Below the pieces are notes generated by a model that had not been told where the DNA came from, did not search any database, and saw only the letters and a list, made by a program, of their open reading frames with translations. From Paracoccus methylarcula (lineage in GTDB: Bacteria; Pseudomonadota; Alphaproteobacteria; Rhodobacterales; Rhodobacteraceae): a stretch of 64,000 nucleotides of DNA. Of this stretch, positions 1 to 9,072 are shown piece by piece; the stretch's first letter is position 1, and the number at the start of each line of letters is the position of its first letter. The DNA is taken from positions 124,001-188,000 of the forward strand of contig NZ_PXNQ02000001.1 in NCBI RefSeq assembly GCF_003007735.2. Reading direction: 5' to 3'. The translations under genes and the position numbers were made by a program.

Positions 1-1
1 C

Positions 2-1222
2 ATGGGCTTTGGCGGCGGCGCGATGATCGGCGCGCCGGTCAATGGCTGGCTGCTGAACCTGTATCAGAAGGCGCCGGATTACCTGGGCGCGCAGGGCACG
101 GTGCAGACCATCGTCGAGAACGGCCGGGTATTTGCCGAAACCGCTGCCGGCAAGGTCGAGGTGGTGATCGCCAATGCCGCCCAGGCTGCCGAGATCGGGG
201 GCGAGGCCGGGTTGTATGTCGTCGGCACCGGCAATACGGGCGCTGCGCAGACCTTCATGACGCTCGGGATCGTCTATTTCTGCGTGATGATCTTCGCCTC
301 CTTCATGTATCGCGTGCCTGCCAAGGACTGGAAGCCCGAGGGCTGGGTGCCCAAACCCGCCAAATCCGGACTGGTCACGCAGAACAACGTGCATATCGAC
401 CAGGCGCTGAAGACGCCGCAATTCTGGCAGATGTGGCTGATGCTGTGCTTCAATGTCACTGCCGGGATCGGGGTGATCGGCGTCGCCAAGACGATGATGT
501 CCGAGATCTATGGCACCACCATGCCGGGCATCGTCACCGCGGCCTTCGCCTCGACCTATGTGCTGATGATCTCGGTCTTCAACATGTGCGGGCGGTTCTT
601 CTGGGCCTCGACCTCGGATTTCATCGGCCGCAAGATGACCTATCACTGCTTCTTCGTGCTGGGCACGCTGCTGTACCTGTCGATTCCGTTCTTCGCCTCG
701 GCGGGGGCAGAGAGCCCGAACGTGATCTACCTGGTCGGCTTCTATGTCGCCACGATGATCATCTTCTCGATGTATGGCGGCGGGTTCGCGACCATCCCGG
801 CCTACCTGGCGGACATGTTCGGCACCATGCATGTGGGCGGCATCCACGGGCGTCTGTTGACCGCGTGGTCGGCGGCGGGCGTGCTGGGACCGCTGGCGAT
901 CACCTCTCTGCGCGACATGTCGGTGGGCCGGGCGATCTCGGATTTGACCGGCAGGATCGATCCGGCAGCCTTCGCCGAGAAGTTCGGCGCACCTATCGGG
1001 CAGCTCGACCAGCTTGTCGCGGCCAAGACCGTGACCATCGCCAAGCTGATGGAGATCGCGCCCGAGGGCACTATCGATCCAACCTCGAGCCTGTACAACA
1101 CCACCATGTATGCCATGGCGGGCCTGCTGGTGATCGCGTTCTTTGCCAATCTGATGATGCGTCCGGTGAAAGAGCATCATCACCACGACGAGCCGGAATT
1201 GCAGGCCATACCGGTCGAATGA
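2..1222 (+). CDS. OFA-family MFS transporter (oxalate/formate antiporter type), 3' part
   Basis: Inner-membrane major facilitator transporter, probably for small carboxylates such as oxalate or formate. The visible 406 residues begin inside the family: the first residues (GFGGGAMIGAP) match the glycine-rich helix normally found well inside an MFS protein, so the start and first helices lie upstream of the window. Several later membrane helices are present (for example around residues 83-103, 180-200, 240-275 and 370-390), with the cytoplasmic-loop type motif GRKMTYH after a middle helix. The C-terminus is polar and histidine-rich (KEHHHHDEPE). The downstream genes use formate and glyoxylate, which supports an oxalate/formate role; the exact substrate is an inference. 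Confidence 0.8.
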   Translation: MGFGGGAMIGAPVNGWLLNLYQKAPDYLGAQGTVQTIVENGRVFAETAAGKVEVVIANAAQAAEIGGEAGLYVVGTGNTGAAQTFMTLGIVYFCVMIFASFMYRVPAKDWKPEGWVPKPAKSGLVTQNNVHIDQALKTPQFWQMWLMLCFNVTAGIGVIGVAKTMMSEIYGTTMPGIVTAAFASTYVLMISVFNMCGRFFWASTSDFIGRKMTYHCFFVLGTLLYLSIPFFASAGAESPNVIYLVGFYVATMIIFSMYGGGFATIPAYLADMFGTMHVGGIHGRLLTAWSAAGVLGPLAITSLRDMSVGRAISDLTGRIDPAAFAEKFGAPIGQLDQLVAAKTVTIAKLMEIAPEGTIDPTSSLYNTTMYAMAGLLVIAFFANLMMRPVKEHHHHDEPELQAIPVE

Positions 1223-1230
1223 CTCGCTCC

Positions 1231-1281
1231 TGCCCCCGCTGAGACCGGGTCACATGTGACCTCGGTCAATCATCGGGGGCA
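1231..1281. repeat. Nested inverted repeat between the OFA transporter and fhs
   Basis: An outer stem TGCCCCCG (1231-1238) pairs with CGGGGGCA (1274-1281). Inside it lies a perfect 14-base palindrome, GGTCACATGTGACC (1248-1261), flanked by GACCG and CGGTC. A third small stem, CAGCCC/GGGCTG, follows near 1280-1296. There is no T-run, so this is either a factor-assisted terminator for the transporter or an operator-like palindrome for the fhs operon. Confidence 0.5.
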
Positions 1282-1415
1282 GCCCACCGGGGCTGATGTC
1301 GCCGCGATCCACATTTCGCCAATCAACGGCCAGTGCGGCCCGTGACAGCCATGCGGCTGCATGGTGGCGCGCGACATCACGACAGGAAACCAGACGGGGA
1401 ATAGCCGTGGTACAT

Positions 1416-3083
1416 ATGACCGACATCGACATCGCGCGCGGCGCCAGCAAGAAACCGATACGGGAGATCGGCGAGAAGCTCGGAATCCCGTATGAAGCCC
1501 TGCTGCCTTACGGCCATGACAAGGCCAAGGTCAGCCAGGAGTTCATCAACTCTGTTCAGGATCGCGGCAATGGCGGGCTGATCCTGGTGACCGCGATCAA
1601 CCCGACACCTGCCGGCGAAGGCAAGACGACCACGACGGTGGGCCTTGGCGACGGGCTGAACAGGATCGGCAAGAAGGCAGCGATCTGCATCCGCGAGGCA
1701 TCGCTTGGCCCCAATTTCGGGATGAAGGGTGGTGCCGCGGGCGGCGGTCATGCGCAGGTCGTGCCGATGGAGGAGATGAATCTCCACTTCACCGGTGATT
1801 TCCATGCCATCACCACCGCGCATAACCTGCTGGCTGCCATCATCGACAACCATATCTACTGGGGCAACGAGTTGGGGATCGACATCCGCCGGGTCGTCTG
1901 GCGCCGGGTGATGGACATGAACGACCGGGCGCTGCGGCAGATAAACGCCTCGCTTGGCGGTGTCGCGAACGGCTTCCCGCGCGAAACCGGGTTCGACATC
2001 ACGGTCGCCTCGGAAGTCATGGCGATCCTGTGCCTGTCGAAAGACCTTGCCGATCTGCAGAACCGGCTTGGCGACATGATCGTCGCCTACAGGCGCGACA
2101 AGTCCCCGGTTTATGCCCGCGATCTCAAGGCGGACGGGGCGATGACGGTACTTCTGCGGGACGCGATGCAGCCGAACCTTGTGCAGACGCTGGAAAACAA
2201 CCCGGCCTTCGTGCATGGCGGCCCGTTTGCGAACATCGCCCATGGCTGCAATTCTGTCATCGCGACCACGACCGCGTTGAAACTTGCGGATTACGTGGTG
2301 ACCGAGGCAGGCTTCGGCGCCGATCTGGGGGCCGAGAAGTTCTTTGACATCAAGTGCCGCAAGGCAGGGCTCAAGCCTGCGGTCGCGGTCATCGTCGCGA
2401 CGGTGCGGGCGATGAAGATGAATGGCGGAGTGACCAAGGACGCCCTTGGGGCCGAGGATGTGGCGGCGGTGAAACGGGGTTGCCCGAATCTCGGACGCCA
2501 CATCGCCAATGTGAAGGGGTTTGGTGTCCCGGTGGTGGTGGCGATCAACCATTTCCATTCCGATGCGCAGGCCGAGATCCAGGCGGTCAGGGATTACGTG
2601 GCCGAGCAGGGTGCCGAGGCGATCCTTTGCAGGCATTGGGCCGAGGGATCGGAAGGGGCGGTCGATCTGGCCACCAAGGTCGTGCAGCTCGCGGAATCCG
2701 GCCAGGCGGAATTTGCTCCGCTCTATCCCGACGACATGCCACTGTTCGAGAAGATCGAGACCATCGCCAAGCGGATCTACTATGCCGACAAGGTTCTGGC
2801 CGACAAGAAAATCCGCGACCAATTGCATGAATGGGAACAGCAGGGATACGGCAACCTGCCGATCTGCATGGCCAAGACCCAGTATAGCTTCACCACCGAT
2901 CCGAACATGCGCGGTGCGCCGGTGAACCATTCGGTGCCGATCCGGGAAGTGCGGCTGGCGGCGGGGGCAGGCTTCATCGTGGCCATCTGCGGCGAGATCA
3001 TGACCATGCCGGGCCTGCCCAGAAAGCCGGCGGCCGAAGCCATCAGGCTGAGCGAAACCGGCGAAGTCGAGGGGCTTTTCTGA
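1416..3083 (+). CDS. fhs: Formate--tetrahydrofolate ligase
   Basis: Cytosolic enzyme that joins formate to tetrahydrofolate with ATP to give 10-formyl-THF, the entry of formate into C1 metabolism. The 555-residue length is normal for the family. The ATP-binding loop [14 protein letters not shown] lies near residues 62-75, followed by the conserved [11 protein letters not shown] segment. The open frame extends 40 codons further upstream, but those residues are arginine-rich and unlike the family, so the ATG at 1416 (MTDIDIARG) is chosen. FolD follows 88 bases later and would reduce the product onward, fitting a formate-assimilation operon fed by the upstream transporter. Confidence 0.95.
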   Translation: MTDIDIARGASKKPIREIGEKLGIPYEALLPYGHDKAKVSQEFINSVQDRGNGGLILVTAINPTPAGEGKTTTTVGLGDGLNRIGKKAAICIREASLGPNFGMKGGAAGGGHAQVVPMEEMNLHFTGDFHAITTAHNLLAAIIDNHIYWGNELGIDIRRVVWRRVMDMNDRALRQINASLGGVANGFPRETGFDITVASEVMAILCLSKDLADLQNRLGDMIVAYRRDKSPVYARDLKADGAMTVLLRDAMQPNLVQTLENNPAFVHGGPFANIAHGCNSVIATTTALKLADYVVTEAGFGADLGAEKFFDIKCRKAGLKPAVAVIVATVRAMKMNGGVTKDALGAEDVAAVKRGCPNLGRHIANVKGFGVPVVVAINHFHSDAQAEIQAVRDYVAEQGAEAILCRHWAEGSEGAVDLATKVVQLAESGQAEFAPLYPDDMPLFEKIETIAKRIYYADKVLADKKIRDQLHEWEQQGYGNLPICMAKTQYSFTTDPNMRGAPVNHSVPIREVRLAAGAGFIVAICGEIMTMPGLPRKPAAEAIRLSETGEVEGLF

Positions 3084-3171
3084 CACGGGTCACAGGGAAG
3101 AGGGGGCGCGAGGAAGTCGAACAAAACCGGCCAGTCCCCGGAAATCGGCACAACGTTCAGGGAGAGCAGAG

Positions 3172-4071
3172 ATGAGCCCCAATATAATCGACGGCAAGGC
3201 ATTCGCGGCAAAGGTCCGGGAGAAGGTGGCCGAACATACGGCGCGTCTCAAGAGCGAGCACGGGATCACGCCGGGTCTCGCGGTCGTGCTCGTCGGTGAG
3301 GATCCGGCAAGCGAAGTCTATGTGCGCTCGAAGGGCAAGGCGACGGTCGAGGCGGGGATGAACTCCTACGAGCATAATCTTCCGGCGGACAGCTCGGAAG
3401 AGACGCTTCTCGAACTCATAGACCGGCTGAACAACGATCCGGATGTTCACGGCATTCTCGTGCAATTGCCGCTTCCGGATCATCTCGACTCCGATCTCGT
3501 GATCAATGCGCTCGATCCCGCGAAGGATGTCGACGGCTTTCATATCTCGAATGTCGGCCTGCTTGGGACGGGACAGAAATCCATGGTGCCCTGCACGCCG
3601 CTTGGTTGCCTGATGATGCTGCGTGAGCATCACGGTTCCTTGTCCGGTCTGAACGCGGTCGTCCTTGGCAGGTCCAATATCGTGGGCAAACCGATGGCGC
3701 AGCTTCTCTTGGGAGACAGCTGCACCGTCACCATCGCCCATTCCCGTACCAGGGACCTCGACCAGGTCTGCCGCAGCGCCGATATCCTCGTGGCTGCCGT
3801 CGGACGGCCCGAAATGGTTCCCGGAGACTGGGTGAAACCGGGCGCGACGGTCATCGATGTCGGTATCAACCGCATCCCGCATCCGGAAAAAGAGGGCAAG
3901 ACCAGGCTCGTGGGCGATGTGGATTTCGAATCTGCGGCGAAGGCCGCGGGTGCGATCACCCCGGTGCCGGGCGGCGTCGGGCCCATGACGATAGCCTGTC
4001 TGCTGGCCAATACGCTCACCGCCTGCTCGCGCGCGCATGGTCTTGCCGAACCGGAAGGGCTGACGGTCTGA
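3172..4071 (+). CDS. folD: Bifunctional methylene-THF dehydrogenase / methenyl-THF cyclohydrolase
   Basis: Interconverts 10-formyl-THF, 5,10-methenyl-THF and 5,10-methylene-THF, using NADP(H) in the dehydrogenase step. The 299-residue length is usual. Visible family marks are YVRSKGKA with the catalytic lysine (residues about 44-51), the nucleotide-binding segment [10 protein letters not shown] near 162, and the C-terminal signature PGGVGPMT near 266. A Shine-Dalgarno-like GGGAGAGCAGAG precedes the ATG. Position directly after fhs indicates that formate is carried to methylene-THF, the C1 donor to glycine in the serine cycle. Confidence 0.95.
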   Translation: MSPNIIDGKAFAAKVREKVAEHTARLKSEHGITPGLAVVLVGEDPASEVYVRSKGKATVEAGMNSYEHNLPADSSEETLLELIDRLNNDPDVHGILVQLPLPDHLDSDLVINALDPAKDVDGFHISNVGLLGTGQKSMVPCTPLGCLMMLREHHGSLSGLNAVVLGRSNIVGKPMAQLLLGDSCTVTIAHSRTRDLDQVCRSADILVAAVGRPEMVPGDWVKPGATVIDVGINRIPHPEKEGKTRLVGDVDFESAAKAAGAITPVPGGVGPMTIACLLANTLTACSRAHGLAEPEGLTV

Positions 4072-4108
4072 AACACCTCTGAAACGACAATACAGAAAGG
4101 AACTTTCC

Positions 4109-5086
4109 ATGAGTTTTCATCCTGTCGAACAAGCCCCGGCGCGCCTTAACCGCAGCGAGCTTGCGGTGCCGGGAAGCGCCCCGCAAATGTTCGAGAAAGC
4201 GGCGCAATCGGATGTGGACGTGATTTTCTTCGATCTCGAGGATGCCGTTGCGCCCGACGAGAAGGCCGAGGCCCGCAAGAACATCATCAGGGCGTTGAAC
4301 GAGATCGATTGGGGGAGCAAGACCATGTCGGTCCGGATCAACGGCCTTGATACCCACTACATGTATCGCGATGTGGTCGATGTGGTAGAGCAGGCAGGCG
4401 AACGGCTTGACCTGATCATGATACCAAAGGTCGGCACGGCGGCGGATGTTTATGCCGTGGACATGATGGTCACCCAGATCGAGGACGCGAAGGGCTACAA
4501 GAAACGCATCGGCTTCGAGCATATCATCGAGACTGCGCTCGGCATGCAGAATGTCTCCGAAATCGCGGCTGCCTCGAAGCGCAATGAAAGCCTGCATTTC
4601 GGCGTTGCCGATTATGCCGCCTCGACTCGGGCGCGGACGACGATCATCGGCGGCGTCAATCCCGATTACTCGGTGCTGACCGATCCCGCCGATGACGGGA
4701 CGCGCGAAACGCATTGGGGCGATATGTGGCATTATGCGATTGCCCGAATGGTGGTTGCCGCCCGGGCAAATGGGCTGCGCCCCATCGATGGTCCCTTCGG
4801 TGATTTCGGAGACAAGGAGGGGTATCTCGCCGCCTGCCGCCGCGCAGCGGTTCTGGGCTGCGAAGGGAAATGGGCGATCCACCCGAGCCAGATCGCGCTT
4901 GCCAACGAGGTCATGAGCCCGTCGGAGGCCGAGGTGACCAAGGCAAAGCGTATTCTCGATGCCATGGCAGAGGCCGAAGCCTCGGGGCAGGGGGCGGTTT
5001 CGCTCGATGGGCGCCTGATCGATTATGCGTCGATCCGTCAGGCCGAGGTGCTGGTCGAAAAGGCCCGGCAGATAGCAGGAGCCTGA
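4109..5086 (+). CDS. mcl: L-malyl-CoA / beta-methylmalyl-CoA lyase (CitE/HpcH family)
   Basis: Predicted cytosolic Mg2+-dependent lyase that cleaves malyl-CoA to acetyl-CoA and glyoxylate (and methylmalyl-CoA to propionyl-CoA and glyoxylate), a step of the serine cycle and ethylmalonyl-CoA pathway. The 325 residues match the Rhodobacter Mcl1 type: LAVPGSAPQMFEKA at the N-terminus, metal-ligand region FFDLEDAVAPDEK (about residues 46-58), IPKVGTAADV, and the GKWAIHPSQI segment near 255. AAAGGA lies just upstream of the ATG. It is followed after five bases by glycerate kinase. Other CitE-like lyases are possible, but the length and motifs favour malyl-CoA lyase. Confidence 0.9.
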   Translation: MSFHPVEQAPARLNRSELAVPGSAPQMFEKAAQSDVDVIFFDLEDAVAPDEKAEARKNIIRALNEIDWGSKTMSVRINGLDTHYMYRDVVDVVEQAGERLDLIMIPKVGTAADVYAVDMMVTQIEDAKGYKKRIGFEHIIETALGMQNVSEIAAASKRNESLHFGVADYAASTRARTTIIGGVNPDYSVLTDPADDGTRETHWGDMWHYAIARMVVAARANGLRPIDGPFGDFGDKEGYLAACRRAAVLGCEGKWAIHPSQIALANEVMSPSEAEVTKAKRILDAMAEAEASGQGAVSLDGRLIDYASIRQAEVLVEKARQIAGA

Positions 5087-5091
5087 TTGCA

Positions 5092-6348
5092 ATGGGCACG
5101 CTCGGACGCATTGCCAGGACACTTTTCGCGATGGCCTGCGAAGCCGCCGATCCGGTGAATGCGCTGCGTGCCGCGATGGCGAGGAATCCACCACCTGCCT
5201 TGGGGGAGAACGGCCGTTACATCATTGTTGCCGTCGGCAAGGCTGCTGTTCCGATGGCCAGGGAAACGCTCGCGCAACTTGCAACCTATCCAACCCGGGC
5301 GGTGGTGGTCACGAATCGCGAGAACATCCGCCAGCTGCCCGGGGCGACGGTCATGGAGGCCGGCCATCCGATCCCTGACGAGAACGGTGTCCGGGCCGCT
5401 GACGCAATTACCTCGCTTCTGGCCGGCTGCACGGCAGGTGACCGGGTGATTGCCCTGATTTCCGGCGGTGGTTCAGCTCTTCTTGCGGCACCGGCAGGTG
5501 ATCTGACACTGGACGACAAGGCGGAAGTCAACCGTCTCATGCTTGAGAACGGCTTCGAGATCGCCGCGATGAATCTCGTTCGTCAACAGCTATCGCGGCT
5601 GAAAGGCGGCGGGATGCTCTACTTTGCTGATCCGGCTCCTGTCACCGCGTATATCCTGTCCGACGTCGTCAGCGACGAACTTGAAATTATCGCGTCCGGC
5701 CCGACGGTGTCACCGATCGGGACACGAGAGGACGCCCGGTCCCTGCTTGAAGCGCGGGGGATGTGGCTGCTCTTGCCCGAAGCGGTCCGCGAGCATCTCG
5801 GCCGTGGAACGGTTGAAGGGGCGCCTCCTCCGGCTGCCCAAAATCACCTGATCGGCTCGAATTGCCAAAGCCTCGAGGCGGTCGCGGCAGCCGCCGCGGG
5901 GCTCAACCCGGTGATCGTCGATAGCCAACTGACCGGAGATGTGTCCGATGCGGCCGCCTCTATCGTCGATGCCGCATGCGCCGTGCCGCAGGGCCATCCG
6001 GCCTGCCTGATTTTCGGTGGTGAAACCACGGTGACGCTTGCTGGCAAAGGGCTTGGGGGGCGGAACCAGGAACTTGCACTTCGCGTGGCGCTGGCGATGC
6101 CCGATCTTGGACGGGACTGGGTTTTCCTATCAGGCGGTACAGATGGCCGTGATGGCCCGACCGATGCTGCCGGTGGGCTCGTCGATGCAGGGACTGCGGA
6201 CCGGATTCGCGCCCAAGGGGCCAATCCCGAAGCACTTCTTGCCGACAATGACAGTTACACGGCGCTCAGGCTGGCCGATGACCTTCTGATTACCGGAGGA
6301 ACCGGCACGAATGTCGCCGATGTTCAAATCCTGCTGCTCGGCCGGTGA
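5092..6348 (+). CDS. gck: Glycerate 2-kinase (DUF4147/MOFRL family)
   Basis: Predicted to phosphorylate D-glycerate to 2-phosphoglycerate, which closes the serine cycle toward phosphoenolpyruvate. The protein is about 418 residues, with an N-terminal kinase domain containing VAVGKAAVPMA and ISGGGSALLAAP, and a C-terminal MOFRL domain (GGETTVTLAGKGLGGRNQEL, then LSGGTDGRDGPTDAAGG). The longer open frame begins inside mcl; the ATG at 5092, five bases after the mcl stop, is the natural start. Members are sometimes labelled hydroxypyruvate reductase TtuD, but the motifs are those of the kinase. Its tight coupling to mcl supports the serine-cycle role. Confidence 0.88.
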   Translation: MGTLGRIARTLFAMACEAADPVNALRAAMARNPPPALGENGRYIIVAVGKAAVPMARETLAQLATYPTRAVVVTNRENIRQLPGATVMEAGHPIPDENGVRAADAITSLLAGCTAGDRVIALISGGGSALLAAPAGDLTLDDKAEVNRLMLENGFEIAAMNLVRQQLSRLKGGGMLYFADPAPVTAYILSDVVSDELEIIASGPTVSPIGTREDARSLLEARGMWLLLPEAVREHLGRGTVEGAPPPAAQNHLIGSNCQSLEAVAAAAAGLNPVIVDSQLTGDVSDAAASIVDAACAVPQGHPACLIFGGETTVTLAGKGLGGRNQELALRVALAMPDLGRDWVFLSGGTDGRDGPTDAAGGLVDAGTADRIRAQGANPEALLADNDSYTALRLADDLLITGGTGTNVADVQILLLGR

Positions 6349-6518
6349 TTGGGCGGCGACGCATTCAACTGAATGGCGAATATTGCCGGTTGCCGCGTGG
6401 TCATTGAGGCCGTGGATGCCTGGTAGAAGAACAGCCCGTTCGGCGAGAAATACGCTCATGCCGTGCGTGAGCCGGTCTTGAACCCGGAACTTCCAGCACC
6501 GACCTTGCGTCGAAAATC

Positions 6519-6561
6519 ATGCAGATGGCGGACGGGAACATGCCTCGCCCGCCATCTGCAT
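6519..6561 (-). terminator. Hairpin terminator after the YfcC-like gene
   Basis: ATGCAGATGGCGG (6519-6531) pairs with CCGCCATCTGCAT (6549-6561), a 13-base perfect stem. It lies 15 bases beyond the stop of the minus-strand transporter and on that strand is followed by GATTTTCG, a short T-run. The preceding 6349-6518 stretch, after the glycerate kinase stop, holds no convincing gene. Confidence 0.6.
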
Positions 6562-6575
6562 CGGCTGAAGGGAGG

Positions 6576-8012
6576 TCAGCCGATCCAGCTCACCGCTTGT
6601 GCATAGATCAGGAACAGTGCGGAAATCGCGATCCAGATGCCGAAGAGCGGCAGGAAGAAGCGCACCCAACGATCCCATGTCACACCTGCCAAAGCCAGCG
6701 TTGCCATGAAATAGCCCGATGTCGGATAAAGGATGTTCGAAAGTCCGTCGCCCAGTTGATAGGCGAGGACCGAGCTTTGCCGCGTCACGCCGATCAGGTC
6801 GGACAATGGTGCCATGATCGGCATGGTAACCAGAGCCTGGCCGCTGCCCGAAGGCACGACGAAGTTGAAGCCGAGTTGCGAGACGAACATTCCCAGGGCC
6901 GAGAAGGTCGAAGGCAGTCCGCCGACCAGGTTGCCAAGCCCGTGGACCAGGGTGTCCATGACCTGGCCTTGCTCCAGCATCACGGCAACGGCGCGGGCGA
7001 GACCGACGATGATGGCGCCGACCAGCACATCCTGAAAGCCCTCGTTGAAAGCCTCGCAGATCTTTCCGGTGCGAAGACCGGCGATCAGGCCCACGCTGAT
7101 TCCCATGACCACGAACAGCCCAGCCATCTCGGTCATGAACCAGCCGCGCGTCAGAACGCCCCAGACCATGATCGCGAAAAATCCGATGGCCGCGATGCCG
7201 CCCCATTTCTGGCGGTTGCTGAAGCTCATCGCGGGTGTGTCGAGATCATGGACGTAAACGCGGCGCTTTTCCTGTTCGAGCGAACTATCCGCCATCAGGC
7301 TGAACTCGGGATTGGCGCGGACCTTCAGGGCGTAGCGTATCAGGTAGAGGATGGCCGCGCCGGTCAACGCAACGAACAGCAATGCCCGCAAGCCAAAGCC
7401 TGAATAGAGCGGCAGTTCGGCGATGGTCTGGCCCAGCCCGGTATTGATCGGGTTCAGGACTCCGGCAGAGAATCCCGCCGTCGTCGCCAGCAAGGCGGTG
7501 CCCACGGCAACAACCGAATCGAAGCGCAGGGCGATCATCAGGGGCAGGATCACGGGCACATAGACCAATGCCAGTTCCTGCGTGCCGATAAGCGTGGCAA
7601 TGATCGCGAAAACGATCATCAGGGTCGGGATCATCAACACGCTGCGCCCGGCAAAGCGTCGGGTCAGCTTGTCCACGGCCACATCGATGATGCCGGTGCG
7701 CCGGATCACCATGAACATGCCACCGATGATGAGCGTGAAGAAGACAACCTGGGCGGCATCGATCAACCCGCGCGGCACGGCCATCATGAATTGCTCCAGC
7801 CCGACCGGAGAGGCGTCGATATAACGGAAGGTCTCGGGATCGACTGCGGCGCGGCCATTCGGCAGTGTGATCCGGTCATATTGCCCTGCAGGAATCACAT
7901 GGGTCAGCAAGGCGGCGATTGCCGTGAATACGAACAGGATCACATAGATATGCGGCATCCGGAAGCGGCCGCCGGTTTCTTCCTCGCAGTTGTCGGTTAC
8001 ACCATCTGACAT
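6576..8012 (-). CDS. YfcC-family (DcuC-like) inner-membrane carrier
   Basis: Predicted secondary transporter with about twelve membrane helices (478 residues) of the YfcC/DcuC C4-dicarboxylate carrier superfamily. Typical features are the N-terminal FTAIAALLTHVIPAGQYDR helix and loop, the segment GTQELALVYVPVILPL, the helix hairpin near NPINTGLG, and a second half with VVPSGSGQALVTMPI and LSNILYPTSGYFMA. A GGGAGACG ribosome site precedes the ATG at 8012. It is transcribed divergently from a GntR regulator that probably controls it. The substrate is unknown; the neighbouring genes suggest a small carboxylate or an amino acid. Confidence 0.82.
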   Translation of the reverse strand: MSDGVTDNCEEETGGRFRMPHIYVILFVFTAIAALLTHVIPAGQYDRITLPNGRAAVDPETFRYIDASPVGLEQFMMAVPRGLIDAAQVVFFTLIIGGMFMVIRRTGIIDVAVDKLTRRFAGRSVLMIPTLMIVFAIIATLIGTQELALVYVPVILPLMIALRFDSVVAVGTALLATTAGFSAGVLNPINTGLGQTIAELPLYSGFGLRALLFVALTGAAILYLIRYALKVRANPEFSLMADSSLEQEKRRVYVHDLDTPAMSFSNRQKWGGIAAIGFFAIMVWGVLTRGWFMTEMAGLFVVMGISVGLIAGLRTGKICEAFNEGFQDVLVGAIIVGLARAVAVMLEQGQVMDTLVHGLGNLVGGLPSTFSALGMFVSQLGFNFVVPSGSGQALVTMPIMAPLSDLIGVTRQSSVLAYQLGDGLSNILYPTSGYFMATLALAGVTWDRWVRFFLPLFGIWIAISALFLIYAQAVSWIG

Positions 8013-8087
8013 CGTCGTCTCCCATATGGTCGCGCGCTTGGCGCTGATTGGTTGCGTCAGTTGTCTGACATCTGTTCTTATATCTCT

Positions 8088-8101
8088 TGTAAAATGTTAC
8101 A
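8088..8101. promoter_or_regulatory. Candidate GntR operator in the yfcC/gntR divergent promoter
   Basis: TGTAAAATGTTACA is a perfect TGTAA-N4-TTACA dyad placed between the two divergent start codons. A second small dyad, TGTCTGACA, lies at 8062-8070. Dyads of this size are typical targets of FCD-type GntR proteins; binding is inferred. Confidence 0.5.
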
Positions 8102-8192
8102 TGATATAGCAGCATGACGACTATGCCGGAATCCGGAAATCATTCTTCTGGATTTCTTGAAAGTCTATCTTCGGTGGTCAAGGGTATCTGCG

Positions 8193-8849
8193 ATGAAGGC
8201 GACACGGGAACTGCAATCGAACCAGGCGTTCGAGGCACTTCTGGCGACGTTGCGCAGCGGCAGGCTGCGTAGTAGCGAGTTTCTGACCATGCCGGCGCTG
8301 GCCGAAACGATCGATTTTCCGCTGGCCGCCACGCGTGAGGCGATCAAACGTGCCGAGGAACAATCCTTGCTGAGCGTTCTGCCCAAGCGCGGCGTGATCA
8401 TCATGGAGACTGGACCGGAAACCACCCGCGCCTGCATGGATATGCGCGCCGCATTGGAGAAGGAAGGCGTGCGACGCCTGCTTGGTGCGGGCAGGCCGGA
8501 AATGTCGGAACTGCGCGCGACGCATGAGGCCTTGCTGGCCGTGGCCCGGCGCGAGCCTGCCGCCGATCTCTCGCGCCGCGCGATCGCGACGGATCTGTCC
8601 CTGCATGATTTCATGGCCTCGGGCCTCGACAATCCGTTCCTGCAACAGGCCTATGCGGCCAATCGCAACCGTATCTCGATCATTCAGAACGCCCGCAGCT
8701 TCCTTGCTGACCGAGTGGTGCCTGCCATGCAGGAACATCTGGAGATCATTGCGGCGCTGGAAAGTGGTGACGCCGATGTAGCGGTCGAGCGGATCGAATG
8801 TCATCTTCAGTTGACGCTTCGCTGGTGGGGCGTGGGCACGGCTGCCTGA
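8193..8849 (+). CDS. GntR-family transcriptional regulator (FadR/FCD type)
   Basis: About 218 residues. An N-terminal winged helix-turn-helix (about residues 10-75, ending PKRGVIIME) is followed by an all-helical FCD effector domain with histidines at LHDFMASG and near the C-terminus (MQEHLEII, IECHLQLTLRWW), as expected for metal-assisted binding of a carboxylate. The frame could begin at 8157, but the ATG at 8193 (MKATREL) gives the normal N-terminus and leaves room for the promoter. It is divergent from the YfcC-like carrier and probably regulates it and itself. Confidence 0.82.
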   Translation: MKATRELQSNQAFEALLATLRSGRLRSSEFLTMPALAETIDFPLAATREAIKRAEEQSLLSVLPKRGVIIMETGPETTRACMDMRAALEKEGVRRLLGAGRPEMSELRATHEALLAVARREPAADLSRRAIATDLSLHDFMASGLDNPFLQQAYAANRNRISIIQNARSFLADRVVPAMQEHLEIIAALESGDADVAVERIECHLQLTLRWWGVGTAA

Positions 8850-9072
8850 AGAAATTGCAGCAGTGCTTGACCATCTGTTCGGGGCCGATGTGATCGGGCA
8901 TGGGGTGATCCGGGTCTTCCCGAATGGCTCTTTACATCCATGGGAATTGGGTGGCATATATTCCCTATCAAAATTGTAAGATAAAGCAAGGTCGGGACAG
9001 CAGCCGGTCCATCCTAGCCAAAGCCAAAGTGGTTCACGTGACCGCTGGATGTTTTGCGCGAAAGGACGGCAC
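8850..9072. other. Promoter region of the salicylate/DHB operon
   Basis: This intergenic stretch of 223 bases has an AT-rich segment at about 8954-8995, with TATC and GATA in inverted orientation ten bases apart, and a near-palindrome GTTCACGTGAC at about 9032-9042. No perfect TGA-N9-TCA iron box was found by eye. AAAGGA at about 9060 serves the start at 9073. Confidence 0.4.

Noticed and set aside
6349..6518. Possible gene remnant between glycerate kinase and the YfcC-like gene
   Set aside because: A short stretch reads EAVDAW, stop, KNSPFGEKYAHAVREP, but no family was recognised and there is no repeat or insertion-sequence end, so I call it non-coding.
8954..8995. Fur-type box before the salicylate-AMP ligase
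   Set aside because: TATC and GATA are inverted ten bases apart, but the match to a 19-base Fur box or to TGA-N9-TCA is too weak to claim.
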